Source: a virus. From it: a stretch of DNA of 64,000 bases. Positions 1-8,268 of this stretch are shown here, piece after piece (within the stretch, counting starts at the first letter, position 1; each line of letters opens with the position of its first letter). The notes beneath the pieces are model-generated. The model did not search any database. It was not told where the DNA came from and saw only the letters and a program-made list of their open reading frames with translations. The stretch lies in the IMG/VR virus record IMGVR_UViG_3300042922_000850, positions 62,001 through 126,000 of that record, one strand, 5' to 3'. Made by a program: the position numbers and the translations under genes.

Positions 1-1
1 G

Positions 2-556
2 AATTTGTACAATGCTACACATATCGTTCTGAAAAAAGAAGATGTTGACAAATATTTAACTCTGGGAGAAGTGGAAATACTTGCTAGACTCTGTGAAAAG
101 ATTGTTAGCCGCAGGGGAAAAGAGGACAAGCCACACAATGAATATATTGTGTGCGATACGGATGAAACCTATGCCGAAGAAATCTTGAACACAATTCAAT
201 GGCACGAAGAAAAGAAAGAAATGCGTACATACGGAGACATTATCCAATCATTAAAAGCTGGCGAGAAACCAGCTTATGAAGAAATTAGGCTGGCAGCTCT
301 CATGGGCTCCAATTTACTTTTCTTCGCAAATAATGATATTAAGCGTCTCGCAGGTGAGCCGTCAAAAATTTTTACAAAAGAATGGTATCTGAGTGAGAGT
401 TACACCAGATATCACAAAGCATTAAACACAACACCTTTTAAATGGCTTGGCAATGACCACCCAGATAACCCGCAATATAGAGAAAGATTTAATCTCAGTA
501 ATAAGATATTAGATAAGGTACTTAATGGCATGGAATCTAAGGATAGTACAAACTAA
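2..556 (+). CDS. hypothetical protein, possibly 5' truncated
   Basis: The reading frame is open from the first bases of the window; a TTG at position 5 could start it, but no ribosome binding site is visible, so the true start may lie upstream. The 183 visible residues are hydrophilic and helical, with no signal peptide or membrane segment and no motif I recognise. It ends 33 bases before a promoter-like motif and hairpin, so it appears to close the preceding operon. Confidence 0.7.
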   Translation, partial: NLYNATHIVLKKEDVDKYLTLGEVEILARLCEKIVSRRGKEDKPHNEYIVCDTDETYAEEILNTIQWHEEKKEMRTYGDIIQSLKAGEKPAYEEIRLAALMGSNLLFFANNDIKRLAGEPSKIFTKEWYLSESYTRYHKALNTTPFKWLGNDHPDNPQYRERFNLSNKILDKVLNGMESKDSTN

Positions 557-588
557 CATTACCATATATTCTCAGATAAAACGGTATG

Positions 589-630
589 GTATAAGAAATA
601 AAAGGAAATTGACTTTCCTTTTATTTCTTA
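589..630 (+). promoter_or_regulatory. class I promoter motif plus 5' hairpin
   Basis: GTATAAGAAATAAAA at 589-603 is copy 1 of the repeated class I motif. The bases from 592 form a perfect 17-bp inverted repeat (592-608 with 614-630, 5-nt loop), ending 3 bases before the GGAGG of the next gene. The hairpin would sit at or near the 5' end of the transcript. Confidence 0.6.
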
Positions 631-645
631 TTAAGGAGGTAATTT

Positions 646-939
646 ATGTGCAATTGTGTCAAGGAAGCAGAAGATAAGTACAAAGAATTTTATTTAAAGC
701 AACATCCTGAAAGTGCCCCTGAAAGCGTTAATGTATATTGCGACTGCATAGCGTTAATTTTCGGGAAGAACGGGGGTACGAGATTTTCAATACCGTTCTC
801 AGTTACAGATACCACGAAGTCAGCAAGAAGGCCAAAAGTGAAAAAGATTAATGTTCTTCCCCAATATTGTCCGTTCTGCGGCGAAAAAAGAGAGGAGAGT
901 GATCTCAATGAAGAAGGACACACAAGCGTTCTGCAATAA
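646..939 (+). CDS. small zinc-ribbon-like hypothetical protein
   Basis: This 97-aa protein starts at an ATG 8 bases after AAGGAGG. It has C-x-C near the N-terminus, a second CDC at about residue 32 and CPFCGEK at about residue 75, which together could bind one zinc. It is first in an operon of small genes that continues to about 4.15 kb. The overall arrangement is common in short phage proteins of Gram-positive hosts; function is unknown. Confidence 0.75.
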   Translation: MCNCVKEAEDKYKEFYLKQHPESAPESVNVYCDCIALIFGKNGGTRFSIPFSVTDTTKSARRPKVKKINVLPQYCPFCGEKREESDLNEEGHTSVLQ

Positions 940-1051
940 ATTTAATTGCGAAGATAACATTAAAGGAAAGTGCTCTTCGCAAAAAATAACCGGGAAAGAT
1001 GGCCGGTGCCTTTTTTACAACAGGAAGACCGTCGTTAAAGGGGGTAGCTAG
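908..1051 (+). CDS. short cysteine-rich hypothetical protein
   Basis: This 47-aa protein starts at ATG 908, preceded by GAGGAGAGTG, and overlaps the previous gene by 32 bases. Cysteines in CNKFNC, KGKC and GRC resemble a compact metal-binding knuckle. An in-frame ATG at 851 has no ribosome binding site and lies deep in the upstream gene, so I rejected it. Function unknown. Confidence 0.6.
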   Translation: MKKDTQAFCNKFNCEDNIKGKCSSQKITGKDGRCLFYNRKTVVKGGS

Positions 1052-1052
1052 T

Positions 1053-1247
1053 TTGCTTAAAGAAATGGAAGATAAACGTAAAGAGGCTATTCACAAACTA
1101 GCTACTTGTTCACTGTGTATCGTGTGTAGTAAGGGGTTTTCAGAAAAGGATTTGGAGGATGAGAACTTCCACCATATAGTGACTAAGCGTAGTACAGATT
1201 TATTTGCACATAAGCATTGTTTGGTGGATGGGCAATCAAATAAATGA
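1053..1247 (+). CDS. small Cys/His-rich hypothetical protein
   Basis: A TTG start at 1053, right after GGGGGTAGCTAG and the stop of the previous gene, gives 64 aa. CSLCIVC, then HH and HKHC, form a C-x2-C ... H-x2-C type zinc site such as is seen in treble-clef or HNH-like folds, although no HNH catalytic signature is clear. It lies inside the small-gene operon. Function unknown. Confidence 0.6.
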   Translation: MLKEMEDKRKEAIHKLATCSLCIVCSKGFSEKDLEDENFHHIVTKRSTDLFAHKHCLVDGQSNK

Positions 1248-1267
1248 ATTACAGGGAGGATATTATT

Positions 1268-1618
1268 ATGAATGCCGTTGAAGTAATCTTCGACTTATTG
1301 GATGAGGAGCAGAAACCTTCTGTTTTCGTATTTGTAGTGACAAAGGAGACGAAAACAGACTATCTGGCAAAAAGAAAGTCAGAGGACAGGCCGAGCAGAA
1401 GGTTTTGTAAAGAGGGTCTTGATAAAATCATACGTCAAAAGCCATTATATTATGTTTATCGGTATCTGACAGAAGAAACCCCGGAGCAAATTAATACATC
1501 TGAAAAAATGAAAGATGTCGGCAAATTAATGATGAGCGAGATTGGCTACGACATTCAATCTTACAACCATCAATTAACAAAGCTATCGAATCACTTTGTT
1601 AATTTCATCACGCATTAA
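1268..1618 (+). CDS. hypothetical protein
   Basis: I chose ATG 1268 because GGAGG lies 8 bases upstream; the ATG at 1244 overlaps that ribosome site. The 116-aa product is charged, without membrane segments or cysteines, and not recognised. Confidence 0.7.
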   Translation: MNAVEVIFDLLDEEQKPSVFVFVVTKETKTDYLAKRKSEDRPSRRFCKEGLDKIIRQKPLYYVYRYLTEETPEQINTSEKMKDVGKLMMSEIGYDIQSYNHQLTKLSNHFVNFITH

Positions 1619-1629
1619 CGGGAGGGCTT

Positions 1630-1863
1630 ATGTGGAAAATAAGATTTATCTATGGTGACGGCGGTAAAATAACACTAACCAACAAGAGATCTGCCTTATC
1701 AGAAGAATTGTATGATAAGTATATGCTACTCTATGGCAGATTATCTGATAAGGCTTTATATCAGCAATATCCAAAAAAGAATTATAATGAAGTGGATTTA
1801 AAACAAAATCCGGACTTATCTTTTTTGGATAAAATGAAGCGCATAGAGAAAACTGGAAAATAG
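1630..1863 (+). CDS. hypothetical protein
   Basis: A basic 77-aa protein with a good GGAGG site, 11 bases after the preceding stop. The N-terminal part (about residues 1-20) looks like a beta hairpin and is followed by a Tyr/Lys-rich helix. No family recognised. Confidence 0.65.
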   Translation: MWKIRFIYGDGGKITLTNKRSALSEELYDKYMLLYGRLSDKALYQQYPKKNYNEVDLKQNPDLSFLDKMKRIEKTGK

Positions 1864-1884
1864 GAAAAGGAGTGTGGATTAACG

Positions 1885-2409
1885 ATGGTAGGATATTTTA
1901 CTGTAAGAAGCGGTCCTCTTTACGATAGATACTTGGCGCGTAAAGAGATGGCCGACAAAATAGACGAGGCTTTTAATGAGGTCCGTAGAGAGTTCGGGAT
2001 TAAAACCTCTGAATATGTTCAAGACAACGACCGTCTTGCTATTGTTCCAAGGAAAGAAGACGAAGAGATATTCAGAGATAAATTAAAGGCTTATAAGGGT
2101 AAATTAAAGGTATTTAAGGTAAAGAGTGATGTGCATATCAGGTGGATAAATCTGTGCAAAGAACGCAATTTAAGCGTTCCCATCCGTATGAGACTAATTG
2201 ATTATTTTCCTGTTAACAGAAGTGCGAAAAGCTCTATTGGTCCCATTGATGGAGTTCTGTTTTGTTATTATGAAACGGATGGTAACTTCTTTGCGGCGAA
2301 TAATTATAAACTTCCTGATGGATTTGAGGAAATTAAAGCGAGCGAGTATTGGAAAGCTATCGAGGATTATTATGAAAGATCAAACGAACCAATGCCTAAA
2401 GGAGTGTAG
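1885..2409 (+). CDS. hypothetical protein
   Basis: A 174-aa soluble protein with AAAAGGAG upstream. The alternating helix/strand pattern and the conserved-looking stretch GPIDGVLFCYY (about residues 119-129) suggest a folded alpha/beta domain, but I cannot name the family. It is three bases from the next gene, so they are co-translated. Confidence 0.7.
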   Translation: MVGYFTVRSGPLYDRYLARKEMADKIDEAFNEVRREFGIKTSEYVQDNDRLAIVPRKEDEEIFRDKLKAYKGKLKVFKVKSDVHIRWINLCKERNLSVPIRMRLIDYFPVNRSAKSSIGPIDGVLFCYYETDGNFFAANNYKLPDGFEEIKASEYWKAIEDYYERSNEPMPKGV

Positions 2410-2412
2410 ACC

Positions 2413-3090
2413 ATGACTGGACGAGAATTAATTAAGTATCTATTGGATGGGTTTCCGTTAGACCAAGAAACAGGAATAGATGGATTCTATTCGTTACCAA
2501 ATCAAGATCGTATATACCCAATGGCAAAGATAACTGGTAACACATCAGATGGTTATCATACATTTGATGAACTTTACGCACACCGTACGGTTTTGTTTGC
2601 TGTAATCTGCAATCAAAACCACGGCATCTCTTGGAGATCAAAACTTCACAATGACGGCACTATGTTTGAAGGTATGTTTATCGCCGGAATGGACTTGCCA
2701 TATTATGGTCAGGTGACATACCATTGCGAAGATAAGTATTGGGATTTATTTAATGGTAGTCAGATATTACTGCATGCTCCTGCATGGGATGGCCATCAGC
2801 CTAATGATGTAATTGAAAGAATGACCTCGTATAGAAATATAGAGGTCATGCGCAATAACCAAGAACTCGTTAACCATGTAGGTTTGGTAGCTGTTACGGA
2901 AATGGCTGCATTTTATTTTAATCAAGCTATTCAACAGCAGTACAAAGACCTTAATTTAAATGCCGATCTCCAGAAACAATATTTTGGAACGAAATTGCTG
3001 ACATTCTTCCCGGAAGATTTTAAACGTATTGATGAAAGATTCAGAATGTCCAGGGAATGGGTTAATGAAATACAAAAATACTTAAACTAA
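2413..3090 (+). CDS. WDGH-domain-like phage protein
   Basis: 225 aa. The middle region has the signature of the small domain found in many phage proteins: GYHTFDELYAHR (about 47-58), a stretch with WRSKLHNDGT, then ITYH-like VTYHCEDKYWDLF and finally APAWDGHQPNDVIERM, which carries the WDGH tetrapeptide. In other phages the domain is often fused to nucleotide-metabolism enzymes; here it stands with an N-terminal helix and a C-terminal helical tail and no enzyme domain I can see. Its biochemical role is unknown. Confidence 0.7.
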   Translation: MTGRELIKYLLDGFPLDQETGIDGFYSLPNQDRIYPMAKITGNTSDGYHTFDELYAHRTVLFAVICNQNHGISWRSKLHNDGTMFEGMFIAGMDLPYYGQVTYHCEDKYWDLFNGSQILLHAPAWDGHQPNDVIERMTSYRNIEVMRNNQELVNHVGLVAVTEMAAFYFNQAIQQQYKDLNLNADLQKQYFGTKLLTFFPEDFKRIDERFRMSREWVNEIQKYLN

Positions 3091-3104
3091 GTGGGGGGAC
3101 TATT

Positions 3105-3794
3105 ATGGATAACGACAAACAAAAAATTATTATTCACACAAAAGGTAAGAGATTTTCATTAGATCTAGAGCCTACAGAAGCAGATGACATGTTCTTTGCG
3201 CTTTTAAAAACAGTGGTGACAGCAAGTTCTGATGTGAACTCATCACCGATGTTAAAAGAACTATTCGAGCAGCACCGTAACTCTTCGATAGTTTCAACTA
3301 AGGCGATAGAAGAAGGAAGCGCCTCTGTAGAAGACTCCGAGGATGTTCCTTCTAATATAACAGAAGCTTGCGATGAAACCCAGAGTAGATTAGCTTTTGT
3401 TGACATCCCATATGAAATCAAAGACGAGATAAGAAACAGAGATACCGAAACGCAGACAGTTGCAGACAAGGTGATGGAACAAGCTCGTAATGCCGGAAAC
3501 CGAGGATACCGTGGATTTGTAATGATCCGATGTAAACATTGCGGAGCGGTAAAGGCCACTGCACTGAAAGATTATCTGACGACATTCAAATGTCGCGAAT
3601 GTGGGACCGAAACTGAGTTAGAAAATTTGAAAACGATGTACGTGAACTGTGAATGTGGCGGCAGATATAGATACCAAACAAATTTTACAGCCGATGACAC
3701 ACTGTTTGACGTAGATTGTCTCGGCTGTAATTCACCGGTTACTGTAAGATATAATAGTAACTCTGAAACATTTCAGTCATTAAATCGATATTAA
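3105..3794 (+). CDS. double zinc-ribbon hypothetical protein
   Basis: 229 aa, GGGGGG site upstream. The N-terminal two thirds are acidic and probably partly disordered. The C-terminal third has CKHCG/CREC (about 144-163) and CECGG/CLGC (about 178-203), spaced as two successive zinc ribbons. Such a layout suggests a nucleic-acid or protein adaptor; this is inference. Confidence 0.7.
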   Translation: MDNDKQKIIIHTKGKRFSLDLEPTEADDMFFALLKTVVTASSDVNSSPMLKELFEQHRNSSIVSTKAIEEGSASVEDSEDVPSNITEACDETQSRLAFVDIPYEIKDEIRNRDTETQTVADKVMEQARNAGNRGYRGFVMIRCKHCGAVKATALKDYLTTFKCRECGTETELENLKTMYVNCECGGRYRYQTNFTADDTLFDVDCLGCNSPVTVRYNSNSETFQSLNRY

Positions 3795-3816
3795 TAATCA
3801 AACGGAGGAATTAATT

Positions 3817-4149
3817 ATGAATGAATGTGATTTTGATATTCTTCTCCTTGAATTAATTAACAAGGGGATACTACAACTAGTAAAGAATATGGACGATTGT
3901 ACAATTTCTGATGTGCATCATAAAGACCTTGGACATTTTGTAATAAGAACGTCTGAGGAGGAAGTCTATTATCTATCTGTTAAAAAGTCGGCAGGAGCGA
4001 TAAGCAATAGACTTGTTATTAATACCAGAAATGTCATCGTTCCATCGGTGGCAGCCGATACCGGCTATAACGACGCAGCCACGACGACAGCTACCATAAC
4101 CACCACGGCCACGACTAAGAACAAAGCTTGTCAGCCACCAGTATTTTAA
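3817..4149 (+). CDS. hypothetical protein with Thr/Ala-rich tail
   Basis: 110 aa with a strong GGAGG. Residues 1-78 look globular. The tail (about 85-103) is a low-complexity Ala/Thr run encoded by an ACN/GCN repeat, probably a flexible linker. It is last in the operon and is followed at once by a strong terminator. Function unknown. Confidence 0.7.
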   Translation: MNECDFDILLLELINKGILQLVKNMDDCTISDVHHKDLGHFVIRTSEEEVYYLSVKKSAGAISNRLVINTRNVIVPSVAADTGYNDAATTTATITTTATTKNKACQPPVF

Positions 4150-4195
4150 AAATAAGAAGATTAACTGGGTTATAACCCAGTTAATCTTCTTATTT
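4150..4195 (+). terminator. long terminator hairpin
   Basis: Perfect inverted repeat with about 21-bp arms around a 3-nt centre, immediately after the stop of the preceding gene. The arms start with A-rich and end with T-rich sequence, so it could work in both directions. Confidence 0.75.
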
Positions 4196-4205
4196 AAATT
4201 TTCTC

Positions 4206-4248
4206 GTATAAGTAAGAAAAGAGGGAATAATATTATTCCCTCTTTTCT
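4206..4248 (+). promoter_or_regulatory. class I promoter motif plus 5' hairpin
   Basis: GTATAAGTAAGAAAA at 4206-4220, preceded by TTCTC. Bases 4215-4231 pair perfectly with 4232-4248 (17 bp, no spacer), so the motif's A-rich tail is one arm of a hairpin upstream of the ribosome binding site. Confidence 0.6.
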
Positions 4249-4270
4249 AAATAATCATGGGAGGAATGTT

Positions 4271-4429
4271 ATGTATGTAGAAATGGAACGTAAAAGAAAG
4301 AGGCGCAAAAAAATACTGCGAATTACATTTAATATTATCGGTGTAACTGTCGTGTGTTTGTTTGTCGCTGTCGTCGTTGTTGGCGCAATTTATGTAGCGG
4401 ATATATTTACAAACCAAGGAGGATATTAG
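4271..4429 (+). CDS. small single-pass membrane protein
   Basis: This 52-aa gene has GGAGG just upstream. A very basic N-terminus (residues 1-17, with RKRKRRKK) is followed by a hydrophobic helix of about 24 residues (about 18-43), giving an expected N-in topology. One base separates it from the next gene, whose ribosome site lies inside this coding sequence. Confidence 0.65.
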   Translation: MYVEMERKRKRRKKILRITFNIIGVTVVCLFVAVVVVGAIYVADIFTNQGGY

Positions 4430-4430
4430 G

Positions 4431-4748
4431 ATGGAAGGGCCGGAAGTTGCTCAAGTTTTTCGTAAAATCGCGAGTGCGCTAGAGAAAGGTGAAATGGTAT
4501 ACAAAATCAATATTACCAGTGATTTTGTATGGCCGGAGAATTGTGTTATCGTTGTGAACAAATCAGAAGATGTTCCTGGAATTGATATAACCTTTAAACA
4601 GATTGAACTATCAACAGAAAAGTATCTGGCAATGAAGCTTATCAGCGATAAAGTGATGCCACTTAATGGCGACACCAAAGTCTGTATTTCAGTCGAATCT
4701 GATGTGTTGCCAGTTGTGTCGGAATTATCAGAATTATTCAAAAATTAG
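4431..4748 (+). CDS. hypothetical protein
   Basis: 105 aa, soluble, with GGAGG upstream inside the previous gene. No motif recognised. It sits directly ahead of thyX and is co-transcribed with it. Confidence 0.65.
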   Translation: MEGPEVAQVFRKIASALEKGEMVYKINITSDFVWPENCVIVVNKSEDVPGIDITFKQIELSTEKYLAMKLISDKVMPLNGDTKVCISVESDVLPVVSELSELFKN

Positions 4749-4762
4749 GGAGGGTTATTAAA

Positions 4763-5776
4763 ATGAAATGTATTAAACCAAGCTTTGAGATTTCAATTCA
4801 ACCGGAGGATCCAAAGGGAGTTCTGCAACACATTGAGAAAGTTGCAAGGGTGTGTTATAAGTCCGAGGGGAATATTACAGAAGATGGCGAGAGCGCAAAG
4901 AAACTTTGCACCAATTTAATTAGTAGGGGCCACGAAGCTATGATCGAACACTCTTCTTACATACTTCGCATGAGTGACACATTTTATAAAATCTGCACAA
5001 ATTATATTACAAACTTCGAAGAACATGGCTATAATTTGTTTCTTCGACGTACGTCAGATGGCAATTCACGCCATATTGTTTCCGGAAACGTAAGAGCGTG
5101 GAGAGATTTTATGAGAGCCGCTATCAATATAACTGGTTCTATACCTCCGTGGCTTAGTGTGTTCTTTACTAATGATGTGGACAAAGTGAATTTGTTCGGA
5201 GATTTACCTTTTGTTCATAGTGGACCACAAGATGACGCATGTTGTGAAAAAGAGGTATATATCATTGGCAAAAACGATCTAGAGACCTTGGTAGAAAAAA
5301 GAGTTCATTATGATATCTCTGTAAAATTTATCGTCGACCGCGGCGTATCTCATGAATTAGTTCGCCACAGAGTTGCTAGTTTCGGACAAGAAAGTACAAG
5401 ATACTGCAACTACAGTAACGATAAATTCGGTAGTAGTATTACCGTAATTGATCTTTTCGGCGGCATTAAATTAGATGCCGCGATGGGGAAATTAACATTG
5501 AGCCAGGTTGCCAGTATTTTGGCTGAATGGGAAGCTGCAATGGAAGATGCGGAGAAACATTATCTCAAAATGATGGAACTCGGTGCAACCGCACAAATTT
5601 CTCGTTCCGTTCTTCCGAACTCAACAAAAACCGAAATTACATTTACATCTAATATAGGTGAGTGGCAACAATTCTTCTCTCTGAGATTACCTGCTACGGC
5701 ACATCCTCAAATGAGAGAGGTAACGAGTGGTTTACATAAGAATTTTGTGGAATTATTTCCAGATTCATTTCAATAA
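4763..5776 (+). CDS. thyX: FAD-dependent thymidylate synthase ThyX
   Basis: ThyX converts dUMP to dTMP using FAD, NADPH and methylenetetrahydrofolate, feeding phage DNA synthesis. The signature RHR-x2-S-x4-S-x-RY is present as RHRVASFGQESTRY at about residues 201-214, and EH (residues 61-62) with a downstream FLRRTSDGNSRH stretch matches the substrate region. At 337 aa it is clearly longer than the usual 210-250 aa; the extra sequence lies mainly between about residues 115 and 180. GGAGG sits 12 bases upstream. It ends an operon and is followed by a terminator. The family call is secure. Confidence 0.95.
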   Translation: MKCIKPSFEISIQPEDPKGVLQHIEKVARVCYKSEGNITEDGESAKKLCTNLISRGHEAMIEHSSYILRMSDTFYKICTNYITNFEEHGYNLFLRRTSDGNSRHIVSGNVRAWRDFMRAAINITGSIPPWLSVFFTNDVDKVNLFGDLPFVHSGPQDDACCEKEVYIIGKNDLETLVEKRVHYDISVKFIVDRGVSHELVRHRVASFGQESTRYCNYSNDKFGSSITVIDLFGGIKLDAAMGKLTLSQVASILAEWEAAMEDAEKHYLKMMELGATAQISRSVLPNSTKTEITFTSNIGEWQQFFSLRLPATAHPQMREVTSGLHKNFVELFPDSFQ

Positions 5777-5797
5777 CACTGCGCAATTATATTTCCA

Positions 5798-5835
5798 AGA
5801 ATGGCTGTGAGTTCGTTTCACAGCCATTCTATTTT
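5798..5835 (+). terminator. intrinsic terminator after thyX
   Basis: Inverted repeat AGAATGGCTGTGA / TCACAGCCATTCT (798-810 and 818-830 of the 5 kb block) with a 7-nt loop, followed by ATTTT. The downstream gene has no class I motif of its own, so read-through may serve it. Confidence 0.75.
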
Positions 5836-5849
5836 AAAGGAGAATTGAC

Positions 5850-6047
5850 ATGAGGAAAGTAATAAAAGTAATCTTTGGTATTATCATCCTAAGTGTGTTT
5901 GGTTTGTTCTGCATTAATAATATTGCCAATACAGCAGACAAAAACTTACAGGCGGTTGCTCTCGGGCTTGCAATTGGGTTTGTGATTTTCATATATGCTT
6001 GGGTGTGCGAAATAATTGATATGATAAGTAAGTGTAGAAAGGGATAA
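5850..6047 (+). CDS. small two-helix membrane protein
   Basis: 65 aa with AAAGGAG upstream. Hydrophobic segments at about residues 5-23 and 36-56 with basic ends predict a hairpin in the inner membrane. First gene after the thyX terminator. Function unknown. Confidence 0.65.
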   Translation: MRKVIKVIFGIIILSVFGLFCINNIANTADKNLQAVALGLAIGFVIFIYAWVCEIIDMISKCRKG

Positions 6048-6053
6048 GCTGCC

Positions 6054-6488
6054 ATGAATAAAAAGGAATACATCTTTTTGGTAAAAGATGTTGAGGCCGA
6101 GTACCAAAATCATGTTATACTCACAACTGATGTGGAGAAAGCTATGTTGAATTTCTGCCAAGAGATGCCGAATTATAGTTATGGCAGACAGCTCGAAGTG
6201 TGGTGCGACAACGAATGCATAATTCACCAATTAAAATATGTAGCGTCTCAAATTGGCAGGATATCAGAACTTCTAAGGACCACTTTGGAAGAAGATAGTC
6301 CTGAATTACTGGATATCATGTTAGGCTATCTTCTAAAGGAAAAGGCGCGTTACGAAGATAGCCAGCGATTAGCAAAAGAGGCGGAGGAACAGCGACAGCG
6401 AGAAATCGATTTAAGGCAGCTTGAGGCTCTAAAAGAAAAGTATCCTGATCAATTTCTTAGGCAAATAAGTAAACGGTTTAATTTCTAG
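6054..6488 (+). CDS. hypothetical protein with coiled-coil tail
   Basis: 144 aa. The N-terminal half looks globular (KKEYIFLVKDVEAEY ...), and residues about 95-140 are a charged heptad-like helix rich in Glu, Arg, Gln and Leu. AAAGGGA precedes the ATG. Function unknown. Confidence 0.7.
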   Translation: MNKKEYIFLVKDVEAEYQNHVILTTDVEKAMLNFCQEMPNYSYGRQLEVWCDNECIIHQLKYVASQIGRISELLRTTLEEDSPELLDIMLGYLLKEKARYEDSQRLAKEAEEQRQREIDLRQLEALKEKYPDQFLRQISKRFNF

Positions 6489-6513
6489 GCTTCTACGCTG
6501 AAAAGGAGAGACA

Positions 6514-6855
6514 ATGGAAACAAGGCAAATAACAGAAGTAAGATTATGTATTTTGAAATTAAATATGATGAGAAACGAACATGTAGAAAATGTGGATATA
6601 GCTGCTATATCCACATCGCTCACAGCTCTGCAAAATTGGTATGAAAGTTTATTGGTACCAGTATATAAAGAGCCGGACGAAGGTATTTGCGGCCCGAGAA
6701 CACTTTGCAAAAGCTTTCGAAAAGGTAGTCCATTGGAATATTACAACCCGATAAGTTGGGGACACGGAGGAATATCATCACAATGGGTCCCTATAGATTC
6801 ATTAAGTGAGATACGGTCGCAATTTTATTTTGTTGAAGAAGGAGGGTTTAATTAA
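6514..6855 (+). CDS. hypothetical protein
   Basis: 113 aa, AAAAGGAG site. Unrecognised. The coding sequence carries a 13-bp perfect inverted repeat with a 1-nt centre at 6590-6616, over a Val-Asp-Ile-Ala-Ala-Ile-Ser-Thr stretch. Its stop overlaps the next start (TAATG). Confidence 0.65.
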   Translation: METRQITEVRLCILKLNMMRNEHVENVDIAAISTSLTALQNWYESLLVPVYKEPDEGICGPRTLCKSFRKGSPLEYYNPISWGHGGISSQWVPIDSLSEIRSQFYFVEEGGFN

Positions 6856-7106
6856 TGTTTGGGAGAAAGTTCTACTGGTATTATGTATTGACCGATGGCG
6901 ATGGAATTAGATGCGGTGTTGCAATTACAAAGAGCAACGCATTTCCACTTAGTGGCGTAGTTGAGTTATACAAAAACAACTTTGGGCGCACCCATAATGT
7001 CACCTTTTTTGCAAGAATTAGCAAAAAAGAAAGTGAGCAGATTAAAGATGAAAAGGAGACGGAATTCCTTTATGACGGGGCCAATGTTTCTGCGAAAGAA
7101 GGATGA
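6855..7106 (+). CDS. hypothetical protein
   Basis: 83 aa, translationally coupled to the previous gene. The opening strands YWYYVLTDGDGIRCGVAITKSNA resemble those of the protein at 13698 (FIVIDGDGNSSVYVATTISNA), so the two may be distant paralogues of a small beta-rich family. Function unknown. Confidence 0.65.
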   Translation: MFGRKFYWYYVLTDGDGIRCGVAITKSNAFPLSGVVELYKNNFGRTHNVTFFARISKKESEQIKDEKETEFLYDGANVSAKEG

Positions 7107-7110
7107 AACT

Positions 7111-7452
7111 ATGAGTGTGATTGAAAAAGTGAAAGAGACTATTCAAGATATTGTAGAAAACACTGTTGCGTCAAAAGAAATGCAAGGATTTACGGCCACA
7201 GAGTTAATAGAACTACAAAATAAGTTAAGAAAGGTAGTATACCGGTCTCTCGGAAATGTACTTAGTCAGAGAGATGATATTTTTGCCATCCGTTTTGCCG
7301 TTGATATCGACGATACTATGTTGTCGGAATACAGACAACATAGTATCTTAATGACGAACCAGAGATTAGAGTTGCAGCAATTTGATCCCGTAGCAGAGGA
7401 TTGGATAAAATTAAGGGATATAAAAGGAGAAGATGATTATGAGCCAAGATAA
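7111..7452 (+). CDS. hypothetical protein
   Basis: 113 aa. ATG 7111 is preferred because AAGGATG lies upstream; the open frame extends to 6961 but that part overlaps the previous gene. A 14-bp perfect inverted repeat with an 8-nt loop occupies 7312-7347 within the coding sequence. Overlaps the following gene by 14 bases. Confidence 0.6.
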   Translation: MSVIEKVKETIQDIVENTVASKEMQGFTATELIELQNKLRKVVYRSLGNVLSQRDDIFAIRFAVDIDDTMLSEYRQHSILMTNQRLELQQFDPVAEDWIKLRDIKGEDDYEPR

Positions 7453-8224
7453 TGAAAACAAATCAAATGAGACGTTAGAGTCTGCTGTTCTGCAAGCAAT
7501 TACCGTAGAGTTACAAAGCGATTTAATTCCCAATCTTGTAAAGAAATACCTGGAAAAAGGTATTTCTGATGTTCTTGCAGACTTAACTGGATACGGCGGG
7601 GATGTTAGAAAAGTATTGAAACAGAAACTCAGGGATACTATGGTTCCTTGCATTGAACAAAATGATTTTAATGTATACATGGTTAAGCTAGACACTGTGT
7701 TAACCGAAATTATCAACAAAACATCACTTATTGAGAATAAAGAGATCCTTGATAATTTCAAGGATCTGATGGCAGAGCCCGATAAAGGGTCAATCAAGCT
7801 CTCAGAAATCTTCGTAGAGTGGCAGAAACATGTAGCTGCTAATGTGAACACATCAGGATTAGATGCGAATTGTGAAGATGGGGAACCAAGCTACGAATTG
7901 GTTGAGGTTACCATGAGTGTTGATATCCAGAACAGAGGCAGCGGATATTATAAATCTAATTATGATGATGCAACAGTATTCTTTAAATGCGAGCACGACC
8001 CTGAAATGGACTTCGAATTTCGTCTTTATAAGCATAAGGACACGAAGGTATGGAAAAACATTGGTCTTAACGAATATTGCAACGTAAATGGGTTAAGACA
8101 TCTTGGTGATTTCCAAATCTTTTTGATGAAACTAAATCGAGCCTTTGTTGAGATTGAAATAGACGATCAGGAAGATAGTGCCGAAGTTGAACCAGATGCT
8201 AAACCGGAATGGGAATTAAACTGA
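7439..8224 (+). CDS. hypothetical acidic protein
   Basis: 261 aa. The second of two close ATGs (7439) has the better spacing to AAAGGAGA. The N-terminal 130 residues are helical, and the C-terminal half (about 155-245) alternates strands, with DFEFRLYKHKDTKVWKN and LNRAFVEIEID. The tail is strongly acidic. No family recognised. Confidence 0.65.
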   Translation: MSQDNENKSNETLESAVLQAITVELQSDLIPNLVKKYLEKGISDVLADLTGYGGDVRKVLKQKLRDTMVPCIEQNDFNVYMVKLDTVLTEIINKTSLIENKEILDNFKDLMAEPDKGSIKLSEIFVEWQKHVAANVNTSGLDANCEDGEPSYELVEVTMSVDIQNRGSGYYKSNYDDATVFFKCEHDPEMDFEFRLYKHKDTKVWKNIGLNEYCNVNGLRHLGDFQIFLMKLNRAFVEIEIDDQEDSAEVEPDAKPEWELN

Positions 8225-8268
8225 CCCGAGGTTGATAAGAAAGATGCAGAGAAGGGAGACAATAACTA

